The notes: generated by a model from the letters alone, not told the origin. A stretch of 64,000 nt of DNA from Burkholderia sp. GAS332 (GCA_900142905.1 FSRV01000001.1:4650001-4714000), one strand, 5' to 3'. Counted from the first letter of the stretch, positions 8,148 to 17,665 are shown. Made by a program: numbers and translations.

Positions 8148-9926
8148 TTATGCAGGCTGCGGCGCCGTACCGGCACCCGTATCGGGCGACAGACGCGTTG
8201 CCAGTTGTGCCGCGTAGCGCTGCGCTGCGTCGCCTACTACGATGTGGAACGTGTCGGCCGAAACCCACGCCGTATCGAGCGTAGCGAGACGTTGGCGATC
8301 GACCGCCGACGGATCGCGAACCACGATACGCAGACGTGTTGCCGCCACCGCATCCAGCGACACAACGTTGCCGGCGCCGCCGAACACGGCGAGCCAGCGC
8401 AGCGGATCCGGATCGAGCGGACCGCCTTGAGCACCGCTTGCAGCAGCCACCGGCGCAGCGGCAACAGCAGGTGCAGCAGCAGCCACCGGCTTCACAGCAT
8501 CGCCACCGCCTTGCGCGATCACCGTGCGAATTTCATCCGCGATGATGTCCGCTTCCGGTCCAATAATCACCTGCACGTTGGTCGAGCCGCGTTTAAGCAC
8601 ACCACGCGCGCCGATCGTCTTCAGTTCGCTTTCCGAGACCTTGTTGGAATCGACCACCGACAGACGCAGACGCGTCGTGCAGGCGTCCACCACCGACAGG
8701 TTCGACGCCCCACCCAGCGCAGCGATATAACGCTGTGCGCGTGGCACGGCGGCGCCCGCAACCGGCGAAACGAAACCGCCGGCCGTGAACGACTCGATCT
8801 GTTCTTCTTCGGCGGCGGGTTCGCGGCCCGGGGTCGCCATGTTGAACTTGCGAATGAAGAAGCGGAACAGGCCGTAGTACACCACCATGTACACGAGGCC
8901 GATCGGAATCGCCCACCAGCCCTTGGTCGACAGGCCGTAGTTCAGCACGTAGTCGATAAAGCCGGCCGAGAAGGTGAAGCCGAGATGGATCCCGAGCGCC
9001 GAGCAGATTGCCAGCGACAAGCCCGTCAGCACTGCGTGAATCGCATACAGCACCGGCGCGAGGAACATGAAGCTGAATTCGATCGGCTCGGTCACGCCCG
9101 TCAGGAACGAGGTGAGCGCCATCGACGCCAGCAGGCCGAACACCATCGCGCGGCGCTCTTTCGGTGCTTCGTGATACATCGCGAGACACGCGGCCGGCAA
9201 GCCGAACATCATGATCGGGAAGAAGCCCGTCATGAACGTGCCTGCGGTCGGGTCACCCGCAAAGAAGCGATGCAGGTCGCCCGTCACCGGGACGCCGCCA
9301 GGCGGCGTGAAGGTGCCGAACACGAACCACGTCAGCGAATTGAGGATGTGATGCAGGCCCGTGACGAGCAGCAAACGGTTCAGCACACCGAACACGAATG
9401 CGCCGAGCGCACCCGCTGTCGTCAGCCAATGGCCGGCCGTGTCGATCACGCCTTGCACCGGCTGCCATACGTAGCCGAACACAATGCCTATGCCCAGACA
9501 GACCACGCCGGTGACAATCGGCACGAAGCGTTTCCCTCCGAAGAATGCGAGGTAGTCAGGCAGCTTGATGTCTTTGTACTTGTTGTACAGCAAGCCCGCG
9601 ACGATACCCGCCACGATCCCGGACAACACGCCCATGTTGAGCTTGTCGTTGATGTCCTTCATCACCGCGACTTCGATCAGATAACCGATCGCACCCGCGA
9701 GACCTGCCACGCCGTTGTTGTCTTTCGCGAAGCCGACTGCCACACCGATCGCGAACAGCAACGGCAGGTTATCGAAGATCGCGCCGCCGGCGTCGGCGAT
9801 CATCTTGATGTTGAACACATCGGGTTGGCCCAATCGCAGCAGCAAGCCGGCAACCGGCAGCACTGCAATCGGCAGCATCAGCGCCCGGCCCAGGCGCTGA
9901 ATCTTCAGAAACGGATTCCCATCCAT
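8148..9926 (-). CDS. nagE: N-acetylglucosamine PTS permease, IIC plus two IIB domains
   Basis: A 592-residue PTS permease that imports and phosphorylates N-acetylglucosamine. The membrane IIC domain (about 1-370) has the GVTEPIEFSF sugar-site motif. A first IIB domain follows with the phosphorylated Cys at 416 in VDACTTRLRL. An Ala/Pro linker then leads to a second IIB-like domain (about 510-585) in which the matching motif reads DAVAATRLRI with no Cys. No IIA domain is fused; IIA is supplied by the upstream NagF. ATG 9926 is chosen because GGAGG lies just upstream; the longer TTG form at 9938 has none. Last gene of the nag operon. Confidence 0.93.
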   Translation of the reverse strand: MDGNPFLKIQRLGRALMLPIAVLPVAGLLLRLGQPDVFNIKMIADAGGAIFDNLPLLFAIGVAVGFAKDNNGVAGLAGAIGYLIEVAVMKDINDKLNMGVLSGIVAGIVAGLLYNKYKDIKLPDYLAFFGGKRFVPIVTGVVCLGIGIVFGYVWQPVQGVIDTAGHWLTTAGALGAFVFGVLNRLLLVTGLHHILNSLTWFVFGTFTPPGGVPVTGDLHRFFAGDPTAGTFMTGFFPIMMFGLPAACLAMYHEAPKERRAMVFGLLASMALTSFLTGVTEPIEFSFMFLAPVLYAIHAVLTGLSLAICSALGIHLGFTFSAGFIDYVLNYGLSTKGWWAIPIGLVYMVVYYGLFRFFIRKFNMATPGREPAAEEEQIESFTAGGFVSPVAGAAVPRAQRYIAALGGASNLSVVDACTTRLRLSVVDSNKVSESELKTIGARGVLKRGSTNVQVIIGPEADIIADEIRTVIAQGGGDAVKPVAAAAPAVAAAPVAAASGAQGGPLDPDPLRWLAVFGGAGNVVSLDAVAATRLRIVVRDPSAVDRQRLATLDTAWVSADTFHIVVGDAAQRYAAQLATRLSPDTGAGTAPQPA

Positions 9927-10023
9927 TGACACCTCCAATCCTTGTCTCGTTGTCGACTGTCGTCGTTGAGTTTTGTAGCGATACGTCCTGACTGTGCGAA
10001 GCTGGTTGCGGACTGTGTGGAGT

Positions 10024-12588
10024 TCAGTCCAAAGGCCAGGTTTCGCGGCTCACTGCTCTTACCGCCTGCGCCGATTCGAGCGCCAGGGCATCCTGGGCGC
10101 GTTGACGGCACAGCTGATAATCGAGGTTGCGCACGCGCGCCTTGATGCCCGGCACCGACACCGGATCCACCGAGAGCTCGGTCACGCCGAGGCCAACGAG
10201 CAGCGGCATGGCCAGCGGATCGCCCGCCAGTGCGCCGCATACGCCGACCCATTTGCCATGCTTGTTCGCGCCCTGTACGGTCGCCGCGATCAGGCGCAGC
10301 ACCGCCGGATGCAAACCATCCGCTTGCGCCGCGAGATCGGCCTGGCAACGGTCCATGGCGAGCGTGTATTGCGTCAGATCGTTGGTGCCGATCGACAGGA
10401 AATCCGCGTGTTGCGACAGTTGATCGGCGAGCAACGCAGCCGATGGCACTTCGATCATCACGCCGACTTCGATCGGTTCGGTCCGGCCCGATTCGCGCGC
10501 GAATTCGTCGATGCGTTTGCGGATGCTGATCAATTCGCCGACATCCGTGACCATCGGCAGCAGGATGCGTACGGCGCCGAGCGGTTGCACCGCCAGCAGA
10601 CCGCGCAACTGATCGTCGAGCAGATCCGGGCGCACTTGTGCGAGGCGGATGCCGCGCAGGCCGAGCGCCGGATTCGGTTCGGGCGGCAGCGTCAGGTAGT
10701 CCACTTCCTTGTCGGCGCCGACGTCCAGCGTGCGAATGATCGCGGTGCGGCCGCTCAATGCGTCGACGATGGCCTGGTAGCTCTGGCGATGTTCGTCGGT
10801 GGTCGGCGCTGCCGCGCGGTGGATGAACAGCAGTTCGGTGCGCAGCAGGCCGACAGAATCGGCGCCGTTCTCGACAGCGGTTTTCGCGTCATCGAGCGTG
10901 GCAATGTTGGCGGCGACTTCGATCGCGCGGCCATCGGCAGTCACCGCCGCCTGTTGCGACGTACGGCGATTCACTTCGCGCACGCCGGCAAGGCGGCTAC
11001 GCTCAAGACGCGCACGTTCGACATCGAGCTCGGTCGGCGCGAATTCGAGGCGGCCGGTGGTGGCGTTCACCACCACTTGCGTGCCTTCGGGGATCGCATG
11101 CAAGGCATCGCCGACTGCCACCAGTGCCGGAATGCCCGCCTGGCGCGCGAGAATCGCCGCGTGCGAAGTGGCGCCGCCACGCGCCATCACCAGCGCGGTG
11201 ACGCGCGTGCGATCCAGCGACGACAGATCAGACGGGGTGAACTCTTCAGCCGCCAGCACCGCTTCTTCCGGCAGCGTGCGTGCCGCAGCATTCGTATAAC
11301 CGAGCGCGCGCAACACGCGCTTTTCGATATCACGCAGATCGGCTGCGCGTTCCGCGAGCAATGCGTCTTCGATCTTCGTCAGGATGGCGATCTGCGCACG
11401 GATCGCTTCGCGCCACGCAAAGCCGGCGCTCTTGCCGAGGCTGATCAGATCGCGCGCGGCGTCGACCAGCGTGGGATCTTCGAGCAGGACGCGATGCACC
11501 GCAAAAATACCCGCCTCACCCACCGCACCGCGTTGCGACGCATCGCGCACGGTGGTACCGAGGTCGGCGTCGACAGTAGCAATCGCCTTGTCGAGCAAAC
11601 GGCTTTCAGCCGCCGATGTGCCGTTCGCCTTTTCCGGCGGGTCGATATCCGCATCGTCCCAACGCACCAGCTTGCCGACCGCGACGCCCGGCGACGCGCA
11701 CACCCCCGCGAGCGTATTCGGCGCGAGCACTTCACCTGCCGCATGCGCAATCGCTTGCGGCGCCGGTGAGCTTTGACGTGCCGGCTTTTCTTCGACCTCG
11801 CCGTGTGCTTCGCGTGTCAATTCGTGGGCAATCGCTTCGATCGCGGCTTTGGCTTGCGGTCCGACGCCGAGCAACTCGACAGTCGCACCTTCGCCGGCGC
11901 CAAGACCGAGCAAACCCACCACGCTCTCGATCGCCGCCTTACGCCCTTCGTAACGCACTTCGACGCGCGCATCGAAACCACGCGCGGCTTCACGAGCGCG
12001 CGCGGCCGGCCGTGCATGCAAACCGCCTGCGTGGATCAGCGTGACTTGCTGACGGGCCTCTTCGGTCACGTTGGTGGCACTCGCCTGGCGCGAGGCCTGC
12101 GCCGCCTCGCCGCCGCGAGCACGCAGCACCAGCAACGGCGTTTCGCCTGCCTTCAGCAGGCCGTCTTGCGCACGCTCGACAATCTCGAATGCATCCGAAT
12201 TGGCAATCGCGATCACCGAGACAAGGCTCGGCGCGTTCAGCGCGACCTGGTCCTGATCGAATTCGATCAGCACTTCACCCGTTCGCACCTGTGCGCCTTG
12301 CGCGACCATCGGCGCAAAGCCCTTGCCATTCAGCTCGACGGTATCGATGCCGATGTGCAGCAGAATCTCCACGCCTTCGGCCGTCGCGAGCGTGACCGCA
12401 TGGCCGGTGCGCGCGAGGTGGGTGATGGTGCCGTCGCACGGCGCGACGAGTCGCCCCTCGAGCGGATCGATGCCGATGCCGTCGCCGAACATGCCGCCCG
12501 AAAACACAGGGTCGGGCACATTCGCCAGCGGCACGACCGGACCGGTCATCGGCGCGAGCAAAACAATATGGCCTTCAGAATGGCTCAT
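10024..12588 (-). CDS. nagF: Fused PTS IIA-HPr-enzyme I phosphotransferase
   Basis: An 854-residue fusion that carries phosphate from PEP to the sugar permease. IIA-Glc-type domain about 1-155 with His78 in LLHIGIDTVELNG; HPr domain about 180-265 with His191 in HAGGLHARPAARA; enzyme I about 290-850 with His476 in GGATSHAAILARQ and the PEP-site signature LSIGTNDLTQYTLAMDR. With NagE it forms a complete GlcNAc phosphorelay independent of the general PTS proteins at 40-43 kb. ATG 12588 has GAGGAG nine bases upstream. It lies between the SIS-domain deaminase and nagE in the operon. Confidence 0.95.
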   Translation of the reverse strand: MSHSEGHIVLLAPMTGPVVPLANVPDPVFSGGMFGDGIGIDPLEGRLVAPCDGTITHLARTGHAVTLATAEGVEILLHIGIDTVELNGKGFAPMVAQGAQVRTGEVLIEFDQDQVALNAPSLVSVIAIANSDAFEIVERAQDGLLKAGETPLLVLRARGGEAAQASRQASATNVTEEARQQVTLIHAGGLHARPAARAREAARGFDARVEVRYEGRKAAIESVVGLLGLGAGEGATVELLGVGPQAKAAIEAIAHELTREAHGEVEEKPARQSSPAPQAIAHAAGEVLAPNTLAGVCASPGVAVGKLVRWDDADIDPPEKANGTSAAESRLLDKAIATVDADLGTTVRDASQRGAVGEAGIFAVHRVLLEDPTLVDAARDLISLGKSAGFAWREAIRAQIAILTKIEDALLAERAADLRDIEKRVLRALGYTNAAARTLPEEAVLAAEEFTPSDLSSLDRTRVTALVMARGGATSHAAILARQAGIPALVAVGDALHAIPEGTQVVVNATTGRLEFAPTELDVERARLERSRLAGVREVNRRTSQQAAVTADGRAIEVAANIATLDDAKTAVENGADSVGLLRTELLFIHRAAAPTTDEHRQSYQAIVDALSGRTAIIRTLDVGADKEVDYLTLPPEPNPALGLRGIRLAQVRPDLLDDQLRGLLAVQPLGAVRILLPMVTDVGELISIRKRIDEFARESGRTEPIEVGVMIEVPSAALLADQLSQHADFLSIGTNDLTQYTLAMDRCQADLAAQADGLHPAVLRLIAATVQGANKHGKWVGVCGALAGDPLAMPLLVGLGVTELSVDPVSVPGIKARVRNLDYQLCRQRAQDALALESAQAVRAVSRETWPLD

Positions 12589-12626
12589 CAAGCGGGACTC
12601 CTCGACACGTCGCATCTGATTTCTCG

Positions 12627-13643
12627 TCAGTGAGTTTCGGTGACTTTGTTGAGATGGCGTGGCGCGTCAGGATTGCGCCCGCGTGCGGCGGCAAGGCCGG
12701 CGGCCATCACGTAAAAGGACAGGATCGCGGCGATCGGATCGAGCGCCGCATGAGCGGTGTTGGCGAGCGGCAGCGTCGCTTCCGGCACGTCGGCCGGCGC
12801 GGCGAGCAGCACGCGGGCGCCGCGCGCCTGCATGTCGCGCGCGAGTTGCAGCAAGCCGGCTTGCTCGGGGCCACGCGGTGCGAAGACCAGCAGCGGATAG
12901 TCGCGGTCGATCAGTTCCATCGGACCGTGCCGCACTTCCGCGCTCGAAAACGCTTCGGCCTGGATGCCGGAGGTTTCCTTCAATTTGAGTGCGGCTTCCT
13001 GCGCGATCGCGAGACCCAGACCGCGGCCGATCACGATCATGCGCTCGACGCCCTGCAATTCGTCCACCGCTTTCGACCAGTCCAGCTTGCCTGCGGCTTG
13101 CAGCGCGTCGGGCAGGGTATTCAACGCGTTGAGCAACGCATCGTCTTTCTGCCAGTGCGCGACCAGTTGTGCGGAGATCGACAGCATGGCGATGTAGCTC
13201 TTGGTCGCCGCGACGCTCAGTTCCGGACCTGCCATGAGCGGCAGGTGAAATTCGCAAGCGTCCGCCAGCGGCGAGTTCGGCGCATTCACTGCGGCCACCG
13301 TCAACGCGCCGGCCTTGCGCAACGCTTCCATCGTGCCGACCAGGTCCGGGCTCTTGCCCGATTGCGAGAACGCCAGCGCGAGCTGATCGCGCACCTGCAG
13401 CGGCGCCTGCTGGAGCGTCGCGACCGACATCGGCAGCGAGGCGACCGGCACGCCGAGGCGGCTCATGGTCAGGCTTGCGAAGTAACTCGCTGCATGGTCC
13501 GAGCTGCCGCGCGCGACTGTCAGTGCGACATGGCGAGGCTGTTGGGCGAGCTTCGCCGCCAACGCCTCGACGCGCGAGGGTTCCCTGAGTTGCGCGGCGA
13601 CCGTTTCAGCGGACGCCAGCGCCTCTTTAAGCATATTCGACAA
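12627..13643 (-). CDS. nagB: SIS-domain glucosamine-6-phosphate deaminase (NagB-II type)
   Basis: A 338-residue protein with two SIS sugar-isomerase domains and no glutaminase domain, homologous to the isomerase half of GlmS. Sugar-phosphate binding loops are visible at ARGSSDHAASYF, FSQSGKSPDLV and IGRGLGLAIAQEAALKLKE; the C-terminus holds SSAEVRHGPMELI. In a nag operon lacking classical NagB this fits NagB-II, which converts glucosamine-6-phosphate to fructose-6-phosphate and ammonia. The start is uncertain: TTG 13643 has AAGGAG six bases upstream, ATG 13634 is nine bases further in. Both overlap the nagA stop, suggesting translational coupling. Confidence 0.88.
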   Translation of the reverse strand: MSNMLKEALASAETVAAQLREPSRVEALAAKLAQQPRHVALTVARGSSDHAASYFASLTMSRLGVPVASLPMSVATLQQAPLQVRDQLALAFSQSGKSPDLVGTMEALRKAGALTVAAVNAPNSPLADACEFHLPLMAGPELSVAATKSYIAMLSISAQLVAHWQKDDALLNALNTLPDALQAAGKLDWSKAVDELQGVERMIVIGRGLGLAIAQEAALKLKETSGIQAEAFSSAEVRHGPMELIDRDYPLLVFAPRGPEQAGLLQLARDMQARGARVLLAAPADVPEATLPLANTAHAALDPIAAILSFYVMAAGLAAARGRNPDAPRHLNKVTETH

Positions 13644-14730
13644 TTGATTCTCCTTCGACGTAAGTCGCGGTCAACGCCAGTTCACGATCGAACACCACCA
13701 CATCGGCCCACGCGCCGCGCGCAATGCGGCCACGGTCTTCGATGCCGAGGTAGTCGGCGGCGTAGCGCGACAAACGGTTTGAAACATCGGCGATCGGCAA
13801 GCCGATCGAGACGAGATTGCGCAGCGCCTGATCCATGGTCAGGGTGCTGCCGGCGAGCGTGCCGTCGGAGAGACGCACGCCGCCAAGGCACTTCGTCACA
13901 TGCTGGCTGCCGAGGCGGTATTCGCCGTCGGGCATGCCGGTCGCCGAGGTGCTGTCCGTCACGACGTAGAGACGTGGAATCGCGCGCAACGCGGCGCGGA
14001 TCGCGCCCGGATGGACGTGCAGCAAGTCGGGAATGATTTCGGCGAATTCGGCGTGCGCGAGCGCGGCGCCGACGAGTCCAGGATTGCGGTGATGCAGCGG
14101 CGACATCGCGTTGAACAGATGCGTGAAGCCACACGCGCCATGCTTGAGTGCGGCGACGGCGTCGTCGTAGGTGCCGAGCGAATGGCCAAGCTGCACGCGC
14201 ACCCCGCGCGCCGCCATCTCGGAGATGATCTCCATGTGGCCGGCGATTTCCGGTGCCAGCGTGACCACGCGAATCGGCGCGATCGACAGATACTTCAGCA
14301 CTTCGTCCATCACCGCCGACACGGCCGCGTCGGGTTGCGCGCCGAGTTTGCCGGGGTTGATGTACGGGCCTTCCAGATGGACGCCGAGCACGCGCGCGCC
14401 GCCTGGTGTGCGAATGCGCGCGTTGTTGCCCAGCCCCGCGACGACGCTCATCAGTTCGTCGCGCGGCGCGGTCATCGTGGTAGCGAGCAGACTGGTCGTG
14501 CCATAACGCGCATGCGTGCGGGTGATGGTTTCGATCGCGTCGCCGCCTTCCATCACGTCGGCGCCGCCACCGCCGTGCACGTGCAGATCGATGAAACCGG
14601 GCAGGATGTACGGCGCGTCGTTCTTCGACGGATCGACGCGCTCGCCTGTCAGCGCCGTGATACGGCCGTTTTCGTATTCGAGCGTGCCGTGAATCCACCC
14701 ATCGGTGGTGAGTATGTTTCCGGTCAGCAT
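13627..14730 (-). CDS. nagA: N-acetylglucosamine-6-phosphate deacetylase
   Basis: A 367-residue amidohydrolase that removes acetate from GlcNAc-6-phosphate, the step after uptake by NagE. The metal-binding LPGFIDLHVHGGGG, the LGVHLEGPYIN segment, LGHSLGTYDD and the catalytic VVTDSTSATGM region are all present. ATG 14730 begins the family-typical N-terminus MLTGNILT; an earlier in-frame ATG at 14790 would add an unrelated stretch. It follows nagR by 84 bases and overlaps nagB. Confidence 0.95.
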   Translation of the reverse strand: MLTGNILTTDGWIHGTLEYENGRITALTGERVDPSKNDAPYILPGFIDLHVHGGGGADVMEGGDAIETITRTHARYGTTSLLATTMTAPRDELMSVVAGLGNNARIRTPGGARVLGVHLEGPYINPGKLGAQPDAAVSAVMDEVLKYLSIAPIRVVTLAPEIAGHMEIISEMAARGVRVQLGHSLGTYDDAVAALKHGACGFTHLFNAMSPLHHRNPGLVGAALAHAEFAEIIPDLLHVHPGAIRAALRAIPRLYVVTDSTSATGMPDGEYRLGSQHVTKCLGGVRLSDGTLAGSTLTMDQALRNLVSIGLPIADVSNRLSRYAADYLGIEDRGRIARGAWADVVVFDRELALTATYVEGESIVEYA

Positions 14731-14814
14731 GAGTCTCTCTGGTGAGGCGTAATGCGGGGTGTGACTGAATTTCGCCCGATGGCGCCGCACGTGACGGCGG
14801 CCCGCGTGGCCTGC

Positions 14815-15549
14815 TCAGGTGCGCAATTCAGCGACAAAGTCGTAGTAATCGTCGCGGCAATAGGTGTCGGTCAATTCGATCGCACGCTGGTCCGCGCTAT
14901 ACCCGATACGGGTAATGACCAGCAGCGCCGAGCGCGGTTCGATATCCATCAACGAGGCGATCTCGCTCGAAGCGTTGACCGCGCGAAAGTGCTGCAAGGC
15001 GCGCACCACAGCCGCGCCGCGTTGTTCGAGATAGCTGTAAAGCGACACGCCGATGGCCAGCGGGTCGGGCACGATCGCGGCGGGCAGTGCCGAATGCTCG
15101 ACCGCCATCACGATGCCGTCCGCGCGCCGCAGGCGCCGCAGACTCGCCACCGCCGCACCGGGCGACAGGCCGAGGTGCACCAGCTCATCACGGTTGGCGG
15201 CGCGGATATCGCGCTCGAGCCACACCGAATCCGGCCGGAAACCGCGCTGCTGCATTTTCTTCGTGAAACCGGTGAGCCGCGACAGCGGGTCTTCGACGCG
15301 CGGCGTAATGAAGCTGCCCGCGCCCCGCGCCCGTCGGATCAAGCCTTGCTCGACCAGCAGCTCGATCGCCTTGCGCGCGGTGATGCGCGACACGCCGATC
15401 GCATCCGAGAGCGTGCGCTCCGAAGGCAGCGCTTCACCCGCCGACCACACGCCGCAGTGGATCGCCGTCGCCAGATTGCGCGCGAGCTGCAAATAGAGCG
15501 GCGTGACGTTGCGGGCGTCAGGCATCAGTGCGGACCAGCGAGTTTCCAT
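14815..15549 (-). CDS. nagR: GntR/HutC-family regulator of the nag operon
   Basis: A 244-residue repressor of the GntR family, HutC/DasR branch. The winged-helix DNA-binding part is at about 17-82 (AGEALPSERTLSDAIGVSRI, then TARKAIELLVEQGLIRR); the C-terminal UTRA ligand domain (about 95-240) binds amino-sugar phosphates in characterised relatives. It is first in the nag operon, so it likely represses its own operon and is released by GlcNAc-6-P or GlcN-6-P. A consensus-like promoter with a dyad (15600-15649) lies upstream. The gene name is by context. Confidence 0.85.
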   Translation of the reverse strand: METRWSALMPDARNVTPLYLQLARNLATAIHCGVWSAGEALPSERTLSDAIGVSRITARKAIELLVEQGLIRRARGAGSFITPRVEDPLSRLTGFTKKMQQRGFRPDSVWLERDIRAANRDELVHLGLSPGAAVASLRRLRRADGIVMAVEHSALPAAIVPDPLAIGVSLYSYLEQRGAAVVRALQHFRAVNASSEIASLMDIEPRSALLVITRIGYSADQRAIELTDTYCRDDYYDFVAELRT

Positions 15550-15599
15550 GGGGCTCCGGCGGTCGTCTTGAGGAGTGCGGCCTACGAAAATGAGAGCCC

Positions 15600-15627
15600 A
15601 TTATATAACCAACATAATACCAGTCAA
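15600..15627 (-). promoter_or_regulatory. Promoter of the nag operon
   Basis: On the minus strand TTGACT (15627-15622), a 16-base spacer and a perfect TATAAT (15605-15600). The -35 to -10 spacer contains an ATACCAG operator-like half-site. Confidence 0.7.
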
Positions 15628-15649
15628 CGGATTGGTCCCATGCTGGTAT
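15617..15649. promoter_or_regulatory. Operator-like dyad at the nagR promoter
   Basis: ATACCAG (15617-15623) and CTGGTAT (15643-15649) form a perfect 7-bp inverted repeat with a 19-base spacer. Further ACCA/TGGT half-sites stand at 15608-15611 and 15633-15636. TGGT-type half-sites are typical of DasR/NagR operators, so this is the best candidate for NagR binding. Confidence 0.45.
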
Positions 15650-15924
15650 AGATCGGCGGAGAGCCTTGCTGGATAAGCCTTAGAGGGCAATCTGGAGGCC
15701 TGGGAGGACGGTTTACGGGGATCGGGATTTACCCGTATTCGAGATATTGGACCGCGTTTGCGCGATCGCTATTGGTTCTGTTCGTGGCCGGCGGGACGCG
15801 CGGAAATCGATACCTTTCTGATACCACTTTGATGCGCCCCCTTAGCCACACGGCCTTTTTTAATGGGTTCCGTTCCAATATAGTGCTGTGTAGCAAGCCA
15901 TAAAAATTCCCCGGGGAGCCGCAT

Positions 15925-16851
15925 TTGACAGATTCCGAGGCGCTTCGGCGCGCTCAGGCCGTCCGCCATTTCAACCGCTTCTATACGCAGCACATTGGCG
16001 CACTGCATGAGCATTTGGCAAAGAGCGCCTTCTCGCTGACGGAAGTGCGCGTTCTGCATGAACTGTCCCGCGGAAGCGCGCAGACGGCCTCGGTGCTCGG
16101 GCGCAACCTGGGCCTCGACAGTGGCTACCTCAGCCGGCTTCTGACCAGCTTCGAACGACGCAATCTGATTACGCGACGCCCGTCCGACTCGGACGCGCGC
16201 CAGTCGCTGATCGCCCTCACCGACAACGGTCACGCGGCCTACGCGCCGCTCGATGCGGCAGCGATCGACGAAGTGTCGGCGGTGCTGAACGGCCTCACGG
16301 CACTCTCTCAGGACCAGCTGATCGCCGCGATGAAGGTGATCGAACGGCTGCTCGACAGCAAGCCGCAGCACGAACTCGTGACCCTCCGGCAACCGCGCCC
16401 AGGCGACTGCGGCTGGCTGGTGCATCGTCAGGCGCAGTGGTTTGCCGCGCAATACGGCTGGGATCACTCGTTCGAAGGCTTACTCGCGCGCATCGTCGCC
16501 GATTACGCGCAACGCAACGATCGGGTTCGCGAGATGTGCTGGGTTGCCGATCAGGACGGCATGGTGGTCGGCTCGGTGTGCATCGTCGGGGTCTCGACGA
16601 CGGTGGCGGGCGTGCGGCTGTTGTGGGTCGAGCCGGATGTCCAACGACTTGGCATCGGCACGCAATTGATGAGCGAATGCGTGCGGTTCGCCCGGCGCGC
16701 GGGATACACCAAGCTCACGCTGACCACGGCCAGCACGCTTCAGGAGCCGCGGCGGCTCTGCGAACGCGCCGGCTTCCAGCTCGCGGGCACGTCGGCGGAG
16801 CGGCGCTTCGGCAAGGATCTGACGATCGAGCGATGGGAGTTGGCGTTGTAG
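15925..16851 (+). CDS. MarR-type regulator fused to a GNAT acetyltransferase
   Basis: A 308-residue two-domain protein. Residues about 10-145 form a MarR winged helix (FSLTEVRVLHELSRG, LGLDSGYLSRLLTSFERRNL, then RRPSDSDAR). Residues about 150-305 form a GNAT acetyltransferase with the acetyl-CoA loop region DVQRLGIGTQLMSECVRFAR. Start TTG 15925 follows GGGGAG by six bases; no ATG fits. Fused MarR-GNAT proteins are a known architecture with few defined substrates. The regulated genes and acetyl acceptor are not evident; the next gene is a convergent methionine-type binding protein. Confidence 0.88.
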   Translation: MTDSEALRRAQAVRHFNRFYTQHIGALHEHLAKSAFSLTEVRVLHELSRGSAQTASVLGRNLGLDSGYLSRLLTSFERRNLITRRPSDSDARQSLIALTDNGHAAYAPLDAAAIDEVSAVLNGLTALSQDQLIAAMKVIERLLDSKPQHELVTLRQPRPGDCGWLVHRQAQWFAAQYGWDHSFEGLLARIVADYAQRNDRVREMCWVADQDGMVVGSVCIVGVSTTVAGVRLLWVEPDVQRLGIGTQLMSECVRFARRAGYTKLTLTTASTLQEPRRLCERAGFQLAGTSAERRFGKDLTIERWELAL

Positions 16852-16852
16852 C

Positions 16853-17665
16853 TTAGAACGACGGCACCACCGAACCCTTGAACTGCGTCTTGATGAACTG
16901 GCGCACGTCTTCCGACTGGTAAGCCGCGACCAGCTTCTTGACCCACGGCTTGTCCTTGTCCTGCGCGCGCACGGCGATCAGGTTCGCGTACGGGCTGCGG
17001 ATGTCTTCGAGCGCGATCGCGTCTTTGGTCGGCTGCAGACCGGCTGCGAGTGCAAAGTTAGTGTTGATCGCGGCAGCGTCGACATCCGACAGCGAGCGCG
17101 GCAGTTGTGCTGCGTCGAGCTCGACCAGCTTGATCTTCTTCGGATTCTCGGCGACGTCGAGCGGCGTGGCGTTATTGCCGTTCGTGCCCGCACCGTCCTT
17201 CAGCTTGATCACACCTTGCGCCTGCAACAGCAGCAGCGCACGGTTTTCGTTCGACGGATCGTTCGGCACCGCGATCTTCGCGCCTTGCGCCAGATCCTTC
17301 AGCGACTTCAGCTTCTTCGAATAGATGCCGAGCGGCGAAATGTACGTCAGGCCGGCATTGACGATCTTGTAGCCCCGTTGCTTGACCTGGCTGTCGAGGT
17401 ACGGCTGATGCTGGAAGCTGTTGGCGTCGAGGTCGCCTGCGTCGAGCGCGGCGTTCGGCTGTACGTAGTCGTTGAATTCAACCACCTTCACATTCAGGCC
17501 TTCGCGCTTCGCCACCTTCGTGACGACTTCCCAGATTTGCGCATCCGGGCCGCCGATGGTGCCGACCTTGATGACCTTGTCGTCGGCATGTGCGCCGAAA
17601 CTGGTGACGATCGCCGCGCCGGCGACCACGGCCGAGAGGGCTTTAAGGATATTTCTGCGCTGCAT
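16853..17665 (-). CDS. MetQ/NlpA-family substrate-binding protein
   Basis: A 270-residue periplasmic binding protein of the MetQ (NlpA) family, which captures methionine or related compounds for ABC import. A signal sequence begins MQRRNILKALSAVVAGAAIV and ends around AHA; there is no lipobox Cys, so it is probably soluble. VGTIGGPDAQIWE, QHQPYLDSQVKQRGY and AVPNDPSNENRAL are family segments. The expected partners metN and metI are not beside it: it lies between the MarR-GNAT gene and a chemoreceptor. ATG 17665 begins the signal peptide. Confidence 0.88.
   Translation of the reverse strand: MQRRNILKALSAVVAGAAIVTSFGAHADDKVIKVGTIGGPDAQIWEVVTKVAKREGLNVKVVEFNDYVQPNAALDAGDLDANSFQHQPYLDSQVKQRGYKIVNAGLTYISPLGIYSKKLKSLKDLAQGAKIAVPNDPSNENRALLLLQAQGVIKLKDGAGTNGNNATPLDVAENPKKIKLVELDAAQLPRSLSDVDAAAINTNFALAAGLQPTKDAIALEDIRSPYANLIAVRAQDKDKPWVKKLVAAYQSEDVRQFIKTQFKGSVVPSF

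Larger units (their letters stand above)
15550..15924. other. Divergent control region of nagR and the MarR-GNAT gene
   Basis: Contains the nagR promoter and operator-like dyad (15600-15649). Bases 15660-15924 should hold the promoter of the plus-strand gene, but no convincing pair of hexamers is seen. No gene is visible. Confidence 0.4.

Noticed and set aside
8004..9929. 641-codon plus-strand ORF opposite nagE
   Set aside because: It is the shadow of nagE; the translation is rich in Arg, His and Gln without domain patterns.
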